Source: Actinomycetes bacterium (GTDB lineage: Bacteria; Actinomycetota; Actinomycetes; Actinomycetales; Cellulomonadaceae). From it: DNA of 53,467 nucleotides. The position numbers were made by a program, and so were the translations under genes. The stretch is taken from positions 1 to 53,467 of the forward strand of contig JAJYTJ010000003.1 of NCBI GenBank assembly GCA_021793115.1, read 5' to 3'. The notes under the pieces were generated by a model. That model did no database searches. It was not told the DNA's origin and worked only from the letters and a program-made list of their open reading frames with translations. Positions 16,025 to 26,015 of the stretch are shown here, piece after piece (positions within the stretch are counted from its first letter, which is position 1; the number at the start of each line of letters is the position of its first letter).

Positions 16025-16620
16025 GCGACGACGAGACCCGCGAGCTGCCCCCGGCCGCGCCCGCGGGCCAGAACCAGGACCCCGGAGCAGTCGACCGGGA
16101 GCCGGGGACTCCGATGGCGGATGGCGCCGACACGGCCGCGCAGGGGGCCGCCGTGGAGCGGCCGACGACCGAGCAGCCCAAGAACGCGCCGACGGCCGAG
16201 CTCGCGGCCGACGCGGCCACGACCGAGCTGCCGAAGGACCTGCCGACGACCGAGCTGCCGACGGCGCAGCCGCCGGTCACGCCGCTGGCCGTGCCGGCGG
16301 ACGTGCCACCGGCACAGCCGTCTCGCACGCCCCCGGCCGCACCCGGGGCGGACGCGTACGCGGCCTCGTCGGGCCACATCCGCGTCACGACGCCCGCGGC
16401 ACCGCAGCCCGTGCCACGCACCACGCCGCGCGTGGGCACCGTGGTGTGGGGCCTGATGGTGGCGGCGGTCGGCGTCGGCCTGCTGTCCATCGCCTGGGGC
16501 GCCCACCTCGACACCGAGCTCGCCTTCATCGTGCTGCTCGGCGCGGCGGGAGTCGCGCTGCTCGTCGGCTCGCTCGCCGGCATGCGGCGGTCGCGGAACC
16601 GGATGGAGGGCCGGGACTAG
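16021..16620 (+). CDS. small membrane protein with acidic/Pro-Thr-rich N-terminal region
   Basis: A 199-residue protein. About 130 residues are disordered and rich in Pro, Ala, Thr and Glu, with TTELP-type repeats (TTELPKDLPTTELPTAQPP). Two membrane helices follow at about residues 139-160 (VWGLMVAAVGVGLLSIAW) and 165-187 (LAFIVLLGAAGVALLVGSLAG), and the tail is basic. The ATGA overlap with the PspC/LiaF-like gene means coupled translation and a shared role in the envelope-stress module. No family with known biochemistry was recognised. A strong terminator follows. Confidence 0.8.
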   Translation: MSDDETRELPPAAPAGQNQDPGAVDREPGTPMADGADTAAQGAAVERPTTEQPKNAPTAELAADAATTELPKDLPTTELPTAQPPVTPLAVPADVPPAQPSRTPPAAPGADAYAASSGHIRVTTPAAPQPVPRTTPRVGTVVWGLMVAAVGVGLLSIAWGAHLDTELAFIVLLGAAGVALLVGSLAGMRRSRNRMEGRD

Positions 16621-16637
16621 CGACCGCGTCCAGACGG

Positions 16638-16671
16638 CGAGGGCCGGTCCCCCGGTGGGGGCCGGCCCTCG
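16638..16671. terminator. bidirectional GC-rich terminator
   Basis: CGAGGGCCGG (16638-16647) pairs with CCGGCCCTCG (16662-16671); the inner CCCCC/GGGGG extends the stem around a short loop. It lies between convergent genes ending at 16620 and 16690. Its stem is almost identical to that of the hairpin at 17390-17428. Confidence 0.8.
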
Positions 16672-16689
16672 TCGCGCAGCGGGTCCGGG

Positions 16690-17244
16690 TCAGACGGTGG
16701 GGCCTGCCGGAGCCGGGGCCACCGGGGCCTCGACCAGCGCCGGCCGGGAGACCCGCACCAGCGCCCAGCCGACGATGAGGGCGACGACGCCCACGCCGAA
16801 GGCGAAGAACGCGACGCCGAACGCGATGACCGAGGTGAACAGCGACGATCGCAGGAACGAGGCCGTCATGACCGTGTTCCGCTGGCCCTGCAGGGCCACG
16901 ACGTCGGCGTTCTTCGCGGCGTCGGCGGCCGACATGCCCTGGCTCTTCAGGTCGTTCTGCTTGGCGGTGATCGCCGCGCCGAGCTCGGCGTAGGTGAGGT
17001 TGTTCGACGCCTTGAGCGCGTGGTGCTTGATGGCGTCGGCCTGGTACCAGGCGGTCCACGGCGAGTTGACCGCCTGGTTGCCGAAGTGGGCGGCGTCGGG
17101 CGAGACCGTGATCTTCTCGGCGGCGAGGTTGCTCGAGACGGCCCCCCACGTGATGGCGCCGGCGATGACGAAGATCGCGCCGGCGATGACGGTGAGGATG
17201 CCCAGGACCCTCACGGTCCCGTTGCGCTTGGCGGCGATGGCCAT
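16690..17244 (-). CDS. two-helix exported-loop membrane protein, often misnamed LigA
   Basis: A 184-residue protein with an N-terminal helix (residues 10-35, VRVLGILTVIAGAIFVIAGA), a polar domain of about 90 residues (AAEKITVSPDAAHFGNQAVN, then a helical stretch rich in Ala, Asp and Lys) and C-terminal helices at about 125-165. Related proteins are often labelled aromatic ring-opening dioxygenase LigA; no metal-binding or dioxygenase motif is present, so that name is not used here. The function is unknown. The layout matches that of the gene at 17444. GGGGAA precedes the ATG. A candidate iron box lies about 80 bp upstream. Confidence 0.75.
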   Translation of the reverse strand: MAIAAKRNGTVRVLGILTVIAGAIFVIAGAITWGAVSSNLAAEKITVSPDAAHFGNQAVNSPWTAWYQADAIKHHALKASNNLTYAELGAAITAKQNDLKSQGMSAADAAKNADVVALQGQRNTVMTASFLRSSLFTSVIAFGVAFFAFGVGVVALIVGWALVRVSRPALVEAPVAPAPAGPTV

Positions 17245-17325
17245 GGTGGTGTTCCCCGATTCCCGAGTGCGGTCCGTGGCAAGGCTGCGCGGGTGCTGTC
17301 GACGCGCAGTCTGGGAGTTTCCCCA

Positions 17326-17344
17326 GAAGGTAAGCCTAACCACG
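17326..17344. promoter_or_regulatory. candidate DtxR/IdeR-type iron box
   Basis: The core AGGTAAGCCTAACC matches the actinobacterial iron-box core AGGTTAGCCTAACC at 13 of 14 positions; the outer bases match less well (about 13 of 19 overall). It lies 82 bp upstream of the start of the gene at 16690. Recognition is from memory of the consensus, not from a scan. Confidence 0.4.
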
Positions 17345-17389
17345 ACTGGGAACGGTGGCCCGTGCGACCGGCTCCGGACGCCGGACGCG

Positions 17390-17428
17390 GACGAGGGCCG
17401 GTCCCCCGGAAGTGGGCCGGCCCTCGTC
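17390..17428. terminator. GC-rich terminator after the gene at 17444
   Basis: GACGAGGGCCGG (17390-17401) pairs perfectly over 12 bp with CCGGCCCTCGTC (17417-17428) around a 15-nt loop. It lies 15 nt after the stop of the minus-strand gene and nearly repeats the stem at 16638-16671. Confidence 0.8.
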
Positions 17429-17443
17429 GGGCGATCGGGAGGA

Positions 17444-18118
17444 TCAGACAGCAGCGGTCGCAGCGACCTTCGCCGAGCCGGCCGCCGCACCCGACGTGGT
17501 GCGCAGCGTCAGCAGCTGGACCGCGGCGATGATGAGCAGGACGATGCCCAGGCCACCGACCAGGGCCGACACGCCGAACGCCAGGACCGAGACGTAGAGC
17601 GAGGCGATGAGGAACGAGCCGGTCTGCAGCGTCGGCCGCAGCGAGGCGAGGGCCGCCGGGACGATGCTGCCCGTGACGGTCGGCGCCGACTTCGCGGCGC
17701 ACTGGATCGAGCCCTTGCCAGCCGGGTCCGTCCACTTGACGGCAGACGCGCAGGTCCCGTCAGCGGTCAGCGTGAGCATCGGCGTGGTGCCGTAGGTCAG
17801 GCTCGGGTCGCCACCGGTGACGACGCCGGTCGTGGCGTCGGTGGTGCCACCGGTCGCGCGCTGGCTCGCCTGCGACATGTGGTGCGAGATCGCGGTGATC
17901 TGCGCGAGCGCAGTGAAGGGGTCCGCGACGGTCTTGCCGGCGAAGGAGCCGTTGGCGACGTGGTTGCTGCCCTCGTTGTAGTCGGCGACAGTCACCTGCT
18001 GGTGCTTCAGCTGGACCGACGTGATGGAGTACATCGTGACGCCGACGGCGAGGAAGACGACACCGATGACGGCGACAAGGATCGACAGCACCTTGATGAG
18101 AGTGGGCTTCTCGGACAC
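17444..18118 (-). CDS. paralogous two-helix membrane protein of unknown function
   Basis: A 224-residue protein with the same plan as its neighbour at 16690: an N-terminal helix (IKVLSILVAVIGVVFLAVGV), a polar domain containing VQLKHQQVTVADYNEGSNH and a Thr/Gly-rich part with two cysteines (DGTC, IQCAAK) that could form a disulfide, then helices at about 170-215 (SLYVSVLAFGVSALVGGLG). The GTG at 18118 was chosen because GAGGAAC lies 9 nt upstream; an in-frame ATG at 18169 would add 17 residues and has a poorer ribosome-binding site. The gene-free 18119-18402 presumably carries its promoter, which was not identified. Confidence 0.72.
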   Translation of the reverse strand: MSEKPTLIKVLSILVAVIGVVFLAVGVTMYSITSVQLKHQQVTVADYNEGSNHVANGSFAGKTVADPFTALAQITAISHHMSQASQRATGGTTDATTGVVTGGDPSLTYGTTPMLTLTADGTCASAVKWTDPAGKGSIQCAAKSAPTVTGSIVPAALASLRPTLQTGSFLIASLYVSVLAFGVSALVGGLGIVLLIIAAVQLLTLRTTSGAAAGSAKVAATAAV

Positions 18119-18402
18119 CTGGAGTTCCTCATGCTTCTTTGGGTTGGAGACCAGCGCCGACTGCTCCATGACCGCCGCACGAAGCCGGTGGGCTTCGCGC
18201 TGGCGTCACTCTGCGGGGCTCTGATCGGGATTCTGTTGGCACCTCTGACCGCGCGAAGAAAGCCTCGCCGCAGGTCAGCAGCACCCGCCAGGACCAATGT
18301 CCCGCGGCACATAGCGCACCAGCACTGACGTGCACGTTCGTTCGGAAATTCACAAGGAAGCTCGCGGGTCCCCCCGCTGATCAGGGAGCCGAGCGGTGCC
18401 CG

Positions 18403-18744
18403 TCAGGCGCCGATGCGGACCTCCGCGTCCCTCCGGACGCGCCCCTCGAGCACGAACGACATCACCGGCACGACCCCGGCGAGGACCATGGTCACAAAGC
18501 GACCCCAGGACCAGCGCATTCGCGACCACAAATCCCACACCGTGGCGAGATACACGATGTAGACGAAGCCGTGCAGCCGCGGCACCCACGCGAGCGCGTC
18601 GTTGTGGGCACCATAGTGGAGTACCACCTCCAGGCACAGGATCAGCAGCATCGTGCCGGTGACGTAGGCCATGGCCCGGTACCGGCCGAGCGCACCCCGC
18701 TCCTTGGCCGCACGCACCTCGTCGGTCGCCTGCTCGTCGCTCAC
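18403..18744 (-). CDS. DUF3817 family integral membrane protein
   Basis: A 113-residue protein with three membrane helices (YRAMAYVTGTMLLILCLEVV, then HGFVYIVYLATVWDLWSRMR, then FVTMVLAGVVPVMSFVLEG). The HGFVYIVYL and VPVMSFVLE patterns are typical of DUF3817, a family common beside guaA in actinobacteria. No function is established. The GTG at 18744 is chosen from the VSDEQA start with GGGAG upstream. It lies 47 nt after guaA and is probably co-transcribed with it. Confidence 0.85.
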   Translation of the reverse strand: MSDEQATDEVRAAKERGALGRYRAMAYVTGTMLLILCLEVVLHYGAHNDALAWVPRLHGFVYIVYLATVWDLWSRMRWSWGRFVTMVLAGVVPVMSFVLEGRVRRDAEVRIGA

Positions 18745-18791
18745 CGCTCGCACTCCCGTCGTCCGTCGTCCGGCCCGCGGCTCCGCGGCGG

Positions 18792-20405
18792 TCACTCCCA
18801 CTCGATGGTGGCCGGCGGCTTGCTCGTCACGTCGAGCACCACCCGGTTGACCTCGCGCACCTCGTTGGTGATCCGCGTCGAGATCCGCGCCAGCACGTCG
18901 TACGGCAGGCGCGTCCAGTCGGCGGTCATCGCGTCCTCGCTCGACACCGGGCGCAGCACCACGGGATGCCCGTAGGTCCGGCCGTCGCCCTGCACGCCCA
19001 CCGACCGGACGTCGGCCAGCAGCACCACCGGGCACTGCCAGATGTGGCGGTCGAGCCCCGCCCTCGTCAGCTCGTCGCGCGCGATCGCGTCCGCCGCCCG
19101 GAGCACCTCGAGGCGCTCGGCCGTCACCTCGCCGACGATCCGGATGGCCAGCCCCGGCCCCGGGAACGGCTGGCGCCAGACGATGGCCTCCGGCACGCCC
19201 AGCTCGAGCCCCACCGCGCGCACCTCGTCCTTGAACAGGGCACGCAGCGGCTCGACGAGCTCGAACTGCAGGTCCTCGGGCAGCCCGCCGACGTTGTGGT
19301 GGCTCTTGATGTTCGCGGCGCCCTCGCCGCCACCGCTCTCGACCACGTCGGGGTACAGGGTGCCCTGGACGAGGAACCGCACGGGCTCGTCGTCCTGCCC
19401 GGACTCGCCGACGATCTGGCGCGCCGCGTCCTCGAACACCCGGATGAACTCGCGGCCGATGATCTTGCGTTTCCGCTCGGGGTCCGTCACGCCCGCCAGG
19501 GCGCCGAGGAAGCGCTCGGCGGCGTCGACGACGACGAGCCGGACCCCGGTCGCCGCGACGAACTCCCGCTCCACCTGCTCGGCCTCGCCGGCCCGCAGCA
19601 GGCCGTGGTCGACGAACACGCAGGTCAGCTGGTCTCCGACGGCGCGCTGCACGAGCGCCGCCGCCACCGAGGAGTCGACGCCGCCCGACAGCGCGCAGAT
19701 GACCCGCGCCTCGCCCACCTGGGCGCGGATCGCGGCGACCTGCGAGGCGATGACGCTGTCGGGGTTCCACTCGGGGGCCAGGCGGGCCCCGCGGTAGAGG
19801 AAGTTCTCGAGGGTCGCCTGGCCCAGGGGCGTGTGGTGCACCTCGGGGTGCCACTGCACCCCGTAGAGCCGGCGGGACTCGTCTTCGAACGCCGCCACCG
19901 GGGCGCCGGCGGTCGAGGCGAGCACGCGGAAGCCCGCCGGCGGCGCCGTCACGGCCACGCCGTGACTCATCCACACCTGCTGCTCGTCGGGCGACCCGTC
20001 GAGCAGCGTGCCGTCCGCCGCCACGTCGACGTGCGTGTGGCCGTACTCGCCCGTGGCCCCGGCGTCGACCTCGCCGCCCAGCGCATGCGCCATCGCCTGG
20101 AACCCGTAGCAGATGCCGAGCACGGGCACGCCCGCGGCGAACAGCGCCGGGTCGACGGCGGGGGCCCCCGGCTCGTACACGCTCGCCGGACCGCCCGAGA
20201 GGATGATCGCCGCCGGGTTCTTCGCCAGCATGTCCGCGACGCCCATGGTGTGGGGCACGATCTCGGAGTAGACGTGGGCCTCGCGCACCCGCCGGGCGAT
20301 CAGCTGTGCGTACTGCGCGCCGAAGTCGACGACGAGCACGGGCCGCGGCGTGGCGGCGGGCTCGGCGGGGGTCGTGGCAGGTCTGGGCTCGGGGCTCGAC
20401 GTCAC
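18792..20405 (-). CDS. guaA: GMP synthase (glutamine-hydrolysing)
   Basis: A 537-residue enzyme converting XMP to GMP with ATP and glutamine, the last step of guanine nucleotide synthesis. The glutaminase domain has catalytic Cys99 ([11 protein letters not shown]) and His186/Glu188 (QWHPEV). The ATP-pyrophosphatase domain has the PP-loop SGGVDSS at 240-246, followed by the C-terminal dimerisation domain ending KPPATIEWE, the family's conserved end. The start is GTG at 20405. The other purine genes guaB and guaB3 are 14-18 kb away, not in this operon. Confidence 0.97.
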   Translation of the reverse strand: MTSSPEPRPATTPAEPAATPRPVLVVDFGAQYAQLIARRVREAHVYSEIVPHTMGVADMLAKNPAAIILSGGPASVYEPGAPAVDPALFAAGVPVLGICYGFQAMAHALGGEVDAGATGEYGHTHVDVAADGTLLDGSPDEQQVWMSHGVAVTAPPAGFRVLASTAGAPVAAFEDESRRLYGVQWHPEVHHTPLGQATLENFLYRGARLAPEWNPDSVIASQVAAIRAQVGEARVICALSGGVDSSVAAALVQRAVGDQLTCVFVDHGLLRAGEAEQVEREFVAATGVRLVVVDAAERFLGALAGVTDPERKRKIIGREFIRVFEDAARQIVGESGQDDEPVRFLVQGTLYPDVVESGGGEGAANIKSHHNVGGLPEDLQFELVEPLRALFKDEVRAVGLELGVPEAIVWRQPFPGPGLAIRIVGEVTAERLEVLRAADAIARDELTRAGLDRHIWQCPVVLLADVRSVGVQGDGRTYGHPVVLRPVSSEDAMTADWTRLPYDVLARISTRITNEVREVNRVVLDVTSKPPATIEWE

Positions 20406-20445
20406 GCCCCCAGGCTAGTCGGCGCCGAGCGCGCACCGGTCCGGG

Positions 20446-21231
20446 CTAGGACGGGCGGCGGCGGTCGCGGATGCGGCCGTGGGCCTCGTCGAGCACCGCG
20501 CGCCACCACAGGAACACGGCGAACCCGGCGAAGACGAACCACTCCCCCGCGTAGAGCAGGTTCTGCAGGTTGGGGTTCGCCTGCGTGGGCGTCGGCGGCC
20601 CGAGGAGCGCGGTCGCGGCGGACTGCGCGGGGTCCGACGAGGCCACCACGAGGTACCCGCTCCAGATGGGCCCGGTCCACACGTGCAGCAGCTCCGCCGG
20701 GCTGATCGCGTCGGTGACGCCCGCCACGAGGCCCGACCCCGAGGACTCGCCGGCCTGCAGGTACCCGACGAGCGAGACCACGCCGGCCGGCGGCGCGTCC
20801 GGCGTGGCCCCCGCCGGGATCCACCCGCGCACCACGGGCAGCACCGCGGCGTCGGCGCCCGCGCCCACCCGCAGCGGCGTGAGCACGAGCCGGCCGGTGA
20901 CGCCCGCGTGCGCGCGGCCCGTCACCACGAGCTGGCCGGCGGCCTCGTACGTCCCCGTGACGGACACCTTGCGGCCGACGAGGTCACCGGGGAACGTCGT
21001 CTGCGGCGGCAGGACCGAGGCGAGCGGCACCGGACCGGCCGCCGCGAGCTGCGCCTGCCGCTGCTGGACCGCGGCCTGGCCGCGCTGGCGGGCCCGGTCG
21101 AGCTGCCACGCGCCGAGCAGGCCGCACACCGTCGCGGCCGCCAGGAACAGCGCCAGCATGCCCAGCATCCGCGGCCGTCGCGCGACCCGCCAGACGTCGG
21201 CGCGCGTCACCGGCGCGGCAGGGGCAGCCAC
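20446..21231 (-). CDS. SURF1 family cytochrome oxidase biogenesis protein
   Basis: A 261-residue membrane protein of normal SURF1 length. One helix lies near residues 22-42 ([25 protein letters not shown]; GxWQL..R is the family signature), a soluble domain containing RGWIPAG sits outside, and a C-terminal helix is at about 230-250 ([16 protein letters not shown]). SURF1 helps heme insertion into aa3-type cytochrome oxidase. The GTG start at 21231 is divergent from xfp. It lies 40 nt upstream of guaA on the same strand. Confidence 0.9.
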   Translation of the reverse strand: MAAPAAPVTRADVWRVARRPRMLGMLALFLAAATVCGLLGAWQLDRARQRGQAAVQQRQAQLAAAGPVPLASVLPPQTTFPGDLVGRKVSVTGTYEAAGQLVVTGRAHAGVTGRLVLTPLRVGAGADAAVLPVVRGWIPAGATPDAPPAGVVSLVGYLQAGESSGSGLVAGVTDAISPAELLHVWTGPIWSGYLVVASSDPAQSAATALLGPPTPTQANPNLQNLLYAGEWFVFAGFAVFLWWRAVLDEAHGRIRDRRRPS

Positions 21232-21330
21232 CCCGACACGGTATCCGTGTGGCGGACCAACGACACCGGGCGTCCGGTGCCGACGTGCGGTTGTATGTCA
21301 CCGAGCACCCTTGCGAACAGGAACGGGACC

Positions 21331-23811
21331 ATGGCAACGACGACCGAGCACCCCACCACCTGGCGCCGCGGCACCGGCGCGGCGATCGACGACGAGACGG
21401 TCCGGCGGCTCGACCGCTGGTGGCGCGCGGCCAACTACCTGTCGGTCGGCCAGATCTACCTGCTGGACAACCCCTTGCTGCGCACGTCGCTCACGCGCGA
21501 CGACGTCAAGCCGCGCCTGCTGGGGCACTGGGGCACCACGCCCGGCCTGAACTTCCTGTACGCCCACCTCAACCGCGCGATCGCCGAGCGCCGGCAGTCC
21601 ACCGTCTACGTGACGGGCCCGGGCCACGGCGGCCCCGGCCTGGTCGCGAGCGCCTACCTCGACGGCACGTACTCGGAGGTCTACCCCAACATCACCGAGG
21701 ACGAGGAGGGGCTGCGCAAACTGTTCCGCCAGTTCTCCTTCCCGGGCGGCATCCCGAGCCACGTGGCGCCCGAGACGCCCGGCTCCATCCACGAGGGCGG
21801 CGAGCTGGGCTACGCGCTGTCGCACGCGTACGGCGCGGCCTTCGACAACCCCGACCTGCTCGTCGCCACGGTCGTCGGCGACGGCGAGGCCGAGACCGGC
21901 CCGCTGGCGACGAGCTGGCACTCCAACAAGTTCGTCAACCCGTACCAGGACGGCGTGGTGCTGCCGATCCTCCACCTCAACGGCTACAAGATCGCCAACC
22001 CCACCGTGCTCGCCCGCATCAGCGACGACGAGCTGACGGACCTGATGCGCGGCTACGGCCACGACCCGTACGTCTTCACGGGCGGGTACGACGGGGACGA
22101 GCCGATGGCGTCGGTGCACCGGCGCTTCGCCGCGCTGCTCGACGAGGCGCTCGACGAGATCGCCGACATCAAGGCGCGCGCCGCGACCGGCGACCTCACG
22201 CGCCCCGCGTGGCCGATGATCGTCTTCCGCACGCCGAAGGGCTGGACGGGCCCGGCGGCGATCGACGGCAAGAAGACGACGGGCTCGTGGCGTGCCCACC
22301 AGGTGCCGCTGGCCAGCGCGCGCGACACGGCGGAGCACCTGACGGTGCTCGAGGAGTGGCTGCGCTCGTACCGGGCCGAGGAGCTGTTCGACGCCACCGG
22401 TCGCCTGGCCGACGACATCCGCGCGCTCGCGCCCGCGGGCGACCTGCGGATGAGCGCCAACCCGCACGCCAACGGCGGCCTGCTGCTGCGCGACCTGCGG
22501 CTGCCGGACTTCCGCGACTTCGCGGTGGACGTGCCGCGCCCCGGCGCCACGCAGAGCGAGGCCCCCCGGGTCCTCGGCGAGTACATCACCGAGGTCGTCC
22601 GGCGGAACCCGGACAACTTCCGGATCTTCGGTCCCGACGAGGTCGCGTCCAACCGGTTGCAGGCGGTCTTCGGGATCACCGACCGGCAGTGGAACGGCGA
22701 GTACCTGTCCCCCGAGGTCGACGAGCACATGGCGCGCGCCGGCCGCGTGATGGAGATGCTCAGCGAGCACCAGTGCCAGGGCTGGCTCGAGGGCTACCTG
22801 CTCACGGGGCGGCACGGGCTGTTCACCAGCTACGAGGCATTCATCCACATCGTCGACTCGATGTTCAACCAGCACGCCAAGTGGCTCAAGGTCACCAACG
22901 ACATCCCGTGGCGGCGCCCGATCGCCTCGCTCAACTACCTGCTGTCGAGCCACGTGTGGCGCCAGGACCACAACGGGTTCAGCCACCAGGACCCGGGCTT
23001 CATCGACCACGTCATCAACAAGAAGGCCGAGGTGGTCCGCGTCTACCTGCCGCCGGACGCGAACACGCTGCTGTCGACGTACGACCACTGCCTGCGCTCG
23101 CGGCAGTACGTCAACGTCGTCGTCTCCGGGAAGCAGCCGGCACCGAACTTCCTGCCCATGGACGAGGCCGTGGCGCACTGCTCGCGCGGCCTGGGCATCT
23201 GGGACTGGGCCGGTACCGAGGTGGCCGGCCAGGAGCCGGACGTGGTGCTGGCGTGCGCCGGTGACGTGCCGACGCTCGAGGTGCTGGCGGCGGCCGACAT
23301 CCTGCGGCGCGAGCTGCCCGAGCTCAAGGTCCGGGTCGTCAACATCGTCGACCTCATGCGGCTGCAGGACGAGCGGGAGCACCCGCACGGGCTGTCCGAC
23401 CGCGACTTCGACACGATCTTCACGGCGGACCGCCCGATCGTGTTCGCCTACCACGGCTACCCGTGGCTCATCCACCGCCTGACGTACCGGCGCAACGGGC
23501 ACGCGAACCTCCACGTGCGCGGGTACAAGGAGGAAGGCACCACGACGACGCCGTTCGACATGGTCATGCTCAACGACCTCGACCGGTTCCACCTCGTCAT
23601 GGACGTCATCGACCACGTCCACTGGCTGCGCTCGTCGCAGGCCGGCCTGCGGCAGAAGATGGTCGACGCCCGGCTGCACGCCCGGGAGTACACCCGGGAG
23701 CACGGCGAGGACCTCCCCGAGGTGCGGGACTGGGTCTGGCCGGACGCCGGGGACAGCGCGGCGGGCGAGCAGGTGGCCGCCACGCTGTCGACCGGCGGTG
23801 ATAATGAGTAG
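21331..23811 (+). CDS. xfp: phosphoketolase (xylulose-5-P / fructose-6-P)
   Basis: An 826-residue thiamine-diphosphate enzyme that splits xylulose-5-P, and often fructose-6-P, with phosphate into acetyl phosphate plus glyceraldehyde-3-P or erythrose-4-P. The motifs GPGHGGPG (residues 96-103) and the ThDP/Mg site GDGEAETG (183-190) are intact, as is [27 protein letters not shown] precedes the ATG. It is followed by pta and ackA, so acetyl phosphate can be used directly for ATP or acetyl-CoA. Divergent from SURF1; the 99-bp intergenic holds no confident promoter. Confidence 0.96.
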   Translation: MATTTEHPTTWRRGTGAAIDDETVRRLDRWWRAANYLSVGQIYLLDNPLLRTSLTRDDVKPRLLGHWGTTPGLNFLYAHLNRAIAERRQSTVYVTGPGHGGPGLVASAYLDGTYSEVYPNITEDEEGLRKLFRQFSFPGGIPSHVAPETPGSIHEGGELGYALSHAYGAAFDNPDLLVATVVGDGEAETGPLATSWHSNKFVNPYQDGVVLPILHLNGYKIANPTVLARISDDELTDLMRGYGHDPYVFTGGYDGDEPMASVHRRFAALLDEALDEIADIKARAATGDLTRPAWPMIVFRTPKGWTGPAAIDGKKTTGSWRAHQVPLASARDTAEHLTVLEEWLRSYRAEELFDATGRLADDIRALAPAGDLRMSANPHANGGLLLRDLRLPDFRDFAVDVPRPGATQSEAPRVLGEYITEVVRRNPDNFRIFGPDEVASNRLQAVFGITDRQWNGEYLSPEVDEHMARAGRVMEMLSEHQCQGWLEGYLLTGRHGLFTSYEAFIHIVDSMFNQHAKWLKVTNDIPWRRPIASLNYLLSSHVWRQDHNGFSHQDPGFIDHVINKKAEVVRVYLPPDANTLLSTYDHCLRSRQYVNVVVSGKQPAPNFLPMDEAVAHCSRGLGIWDWAGTEVAGQEPDVVLACAGDVPTLEVLAAADILRRELPELKVRVVNIVDLMRLQDEREHPHGLSDRDFDTIFTADRPIVFAYHGYPWLIHRLTYRRNGHANLHVRGYKEEGTTTTPFDMVMLNDLDRFHLVMDVIDHVHWLRSSQAGLRQKMVDARLHAREYTREHGEDLPEVRDWVWPDAGDSAAGEQVAATLSTGGDNE

Positions 23812-23821
23812 CGCTGATCAA

Positions 23822-23835
23822 GGGACAATCGTCCC
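23822..23835. promoter_or_regulatory. DosR/DevR-like palindrome upstream of pta
   Basis: GGGACAATCGTCCC is a perfect 5-4-5 palindrome; GGGAC-N4-GTCCC has the spacing of the mycobacterial DosR/DevR core. It ends 71 bp before the pta start. The link to a hypoxia regulator is inference by similarity of the core only. Confidence 0.45.
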
Positions 23836-23849
23836 ATGATTGGACGGAG

Positions 23850-23872
23850 CCGGGGGCAGACGATGCCCCCGG
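23850..23872 (+). terminator. perfect stem-loop between xfp and pta
   Basis: CCGGGGGCA (23850-23858), loop GACGA, TGCCCCCGG (23864-23872): nine perfect pairs. It lies downstream of the xfp stop and upstream of the pta ribosome-binding site, so it could partly terminate xfp transcripts, stabilise an mRNA end or be an attenuator. Confidence 0.6.
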
Positions 23873-23906
23873 ACTCCGTCGTCGACAGCTGTCAGGAGAT
23901 GCCCCC

Positions 23907-26015
23907 GTGGCCCGAACCATCTACATCGCCTCCCCGGAGGGGGACACCGGCAAGTCCACCGTGGCCCTCGGGCTCGTCGACCTGCTGACCCGCGCCGTCG
24001 CGCGGGTGGGGGTGTTCCGGCCGGTCGCCCGCTCCACGGACGTCCGTGACTACGTCCTCGAGCTGCTGCTCGCCCATGACGGCGTGGACATCCCGTACGA
24101 CGACGCGGTCGGTGTCAGCTACCAGCAGGTGATCGACGACCCCGACGCGGCGCTCGCGAGGATCGTCCAGCGCTTCCACGAGGTCGAGCGTCGGTGCGAC
24201 GCGGTCGTCGTCGTCGGCTCCGACTACACGGACGTCGCCGGACCCACCGAGCTGGCGTACAACGCCCGGATCGCCGCCAACCTCGGCGCCCCGACGGTGC
24301 TCGTCGTCAGCGGCCGGAACCGCACGCCCGACCAGATCCGCGACGTCGCCGAGATCGCGCACAACGAGATGGCGGCCAACCACGCGCAGGTCGTCGCGTG
24401 CGTCGTCAACCGCGCCGCCGCCACCGAGCTCGACGCGATCCGGTCCCACATCGCCTGCGGGCACGTGCCGGTCTGGGCGATCCCCGAGGACTCGCTCCTG
24501 TTCGCCCCGACGCTGCGCGAGCTCGCGGATGCCGTCGACGGGACACTCATCGGCGGCGACGAGACGCTGCTCTCGCGCGAGGTCCTCGACGTGCTGGTCG
24601 GTGCGATGAGCGTCGAGCACCTGCTCGAGCGGCTCCAGCCGGGTGCCGTCATCATCACCCCCGGCGACCGCAACGACGTGCTGCTCGGCCTGCTGCTGGC
24701 CCACCAGGCGGACGGCTTCGCCAACCTCGCCGGCGTGCTCCTCACCGGCGGGTTCACGCCGTCGCCGACCATCAGCCGGCTCGTCGGGGGCCTGGCCTCG
24801 CGGCTGCCGATCCTCGTGACGCAGCTCGGCACGTTCCGCACCGCCACCGCTGCCAGCGGCACCCGGGGGCGGCTGACACGCGAGTCGCAGCGCAAGATCG
24901 ACACCGCGATGGCCCTCTTCGAGAAGTACGTCGACGGACCCGGCCTGCTGTCCGCGCTGGACGTGCCCCGCCTCGAGGTGGTCACGCCGCTCATGTTCGA
25001 GTACCAGCTGCTCGACCGCGCCCGCGGCGACCGCAAGCGCATCGTGCTGCCCGAGGGCAACGACGACCGCATCCTGCGGGCCGCGTCGACGCTGCTGCAG
25101 CGCTCGGTCGCCAACCTCACCATCCTCGGCGACGAGGCGGCGATCCGGACGCGCGCCACCGAGCTCGGCCTGGTGCTCGACGACGCGCAGGTGATCAACC
25201 CGGTGGCGGGCGAGCTCACCGAGCGCTTCGCGCACGAGTACACCGAGCTGCGCAAGCACAAGGGCATGACGCTCGAGCGCGCGCGCGAGGTGGTCACGGA
25301 CGTCTCGTACTTCGGCACGATGATGGTCCACCTCGGCCTCGCCGACGGCATGGTGTCCGGCGCCGCGCACACCACGGCGCACACCATCAAGCCGTCGTTC
25401 GAGATCATCAAGACCGTCCCGGGCGTCGGCTCCGTCTCGTCGTGCTTCCTCATGTGCCTCGAGGACCGCGTGCTCGTCTACGCCGACTGCGCCGTCATCC
25501 CCGACCCGACGACGGAGCAGCTCGCGGACATCGCCATCTCGTCCGCCGAGACCGCGGCCCAGTTCGGCATCGAGCCGCGCATCGCCATGCTGTCGTACTC
25601 GACCGGCACGTCCGGGTCCGGCGCCGACGTCGACAAGGTCCGCGAGGCCACCGCGCTCGTGCGCGAGCGCCGTCCCGACCTGTCGGTCGAGGGCCCCATC
25701 CAGTACGACGCGGCCGTCGACGCCTCGGTGGCCAAGACGAAGCTCCCCGACTCGGCCGTCGCGGGCCGCGCCACGGTGTTCGTCTTCCCCAACCTCAACA
25801 CCGGCAACAACACGTACAAGGCCGTGCAGCGCTCGGCCGGCGCCGTGGCCGTCGGCCCCGTGCTGCAGGGCCTGCGCAAGCCGGTCAACGACCTGTCCCG
25901 GGGCGCCCTGGTGCAGGACATCGTCAACACCGTCGCCATCACGGCGATCCAGGCGCAGACGCCGGCCGGCGCCGCGCAGCCCGTCGAGACCGCCGTGGAG
26001 GCCGTCACCCGATGA
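23907..26015 (+). CDS. pta: phosphate acetyltransferase, long form
   Basis: A 702-residue long-form Pta interconverting acetyl-CoA plus phosphate and acetyl phosphate plus CoA. The N-terminal P-loop-like domain shows [10 protein letters not shown] at 8-17, a DRTGG middle domain follows, and the catalytic PTA domain covers about 370-690 ([51 protein letters not shown]). The regulatory N-terminal domain is intact, as in E. coli Pta. The GTG start at 23907 has CAGGAG upstream. It overlaps ackA by ATGA, giving coupled synthesis of both enzymes. Confidence 0.97.
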   Translation: MARTIYIASPEGDTGKSTVALGLVDLLTRAVARVGVFRPVARSTDVRDYVLELLLAHDGVDIPYDDAVGVSYQQVIDDPDAALARIVQRFHEVERRCDAVVVVGSDYTDVAGPTELAYNARIAANLGAPTVLVVSGRNRTPDQIRDVAEIAHNEMAANHAQVVACVVNRAAATELDAIRSHIACGHVPVWAIPEDSLLFAPTLRELADAVDGTLIGGDETLLSREVLDVLVGAMSVEHLLERLQPGAVIITPGDRNDVLLGLLLAHQADGFANLAGVLLTGGFTPSPTISRLVGGLASRLPILVTQLGTFRTATAASGTRGRLTRESQRKIDTAMALFEKYVDGPGLLSALDVPRLEVVTPLMFEYQLLDRARGDRKRIVLPEGNDDRILRAASTLLQRSVANLTILGDEAAIRTRATELGLVLDDAQVINPVAGELTERFAHEYTELRKHKGMTLERAREVVTDVSYFGTMMVHLGLADGMVSGAAHTTAHTIKPSFEIIKTVPGVGSVSSCFLMCLEDRVLVYADCAVIPDPTTEQLADIAISSAETAAQFGIEPRIAMLSYSTGTSGSGADVDKVREATALVRERRPDLSVEGPIQYDAAVDASVAKTKLPDSAVAGRATVFVFPNLNTGNNTYKAVQRSAGAVAVGPVLQGLRKPVNDLSRGALVQDIVNTVAITAIQAQTPAGAAQPVETAVEAVTR

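Noticed and set aside
13099..16620. A single 1173-codon plus-strand open frame
   Set aside because: It is antisense to the kinase over its first part and out of frame with the PspC/LiaF-like gene; only its last 200 codons are a real gene (16021-16620). High GC makes such long shadows common.
16690..18118. Aromatic ring-opening dioxygenase LigA
   Set aside because: The name is commonly attached to such membrane proteins by annotation transfer; no dioxygenase fold or metal ligands are present in either protein.
18200..18340. Small plus-strand GTG frame with a YtxH-like helix (GFALASLCGALIGILLAPL) and basic tail
   Set aside because: No ribosome-binding site or promoter, and it lies in the upstream region of a minus-strand gene; the resemblance is only one hydrophobic helix.
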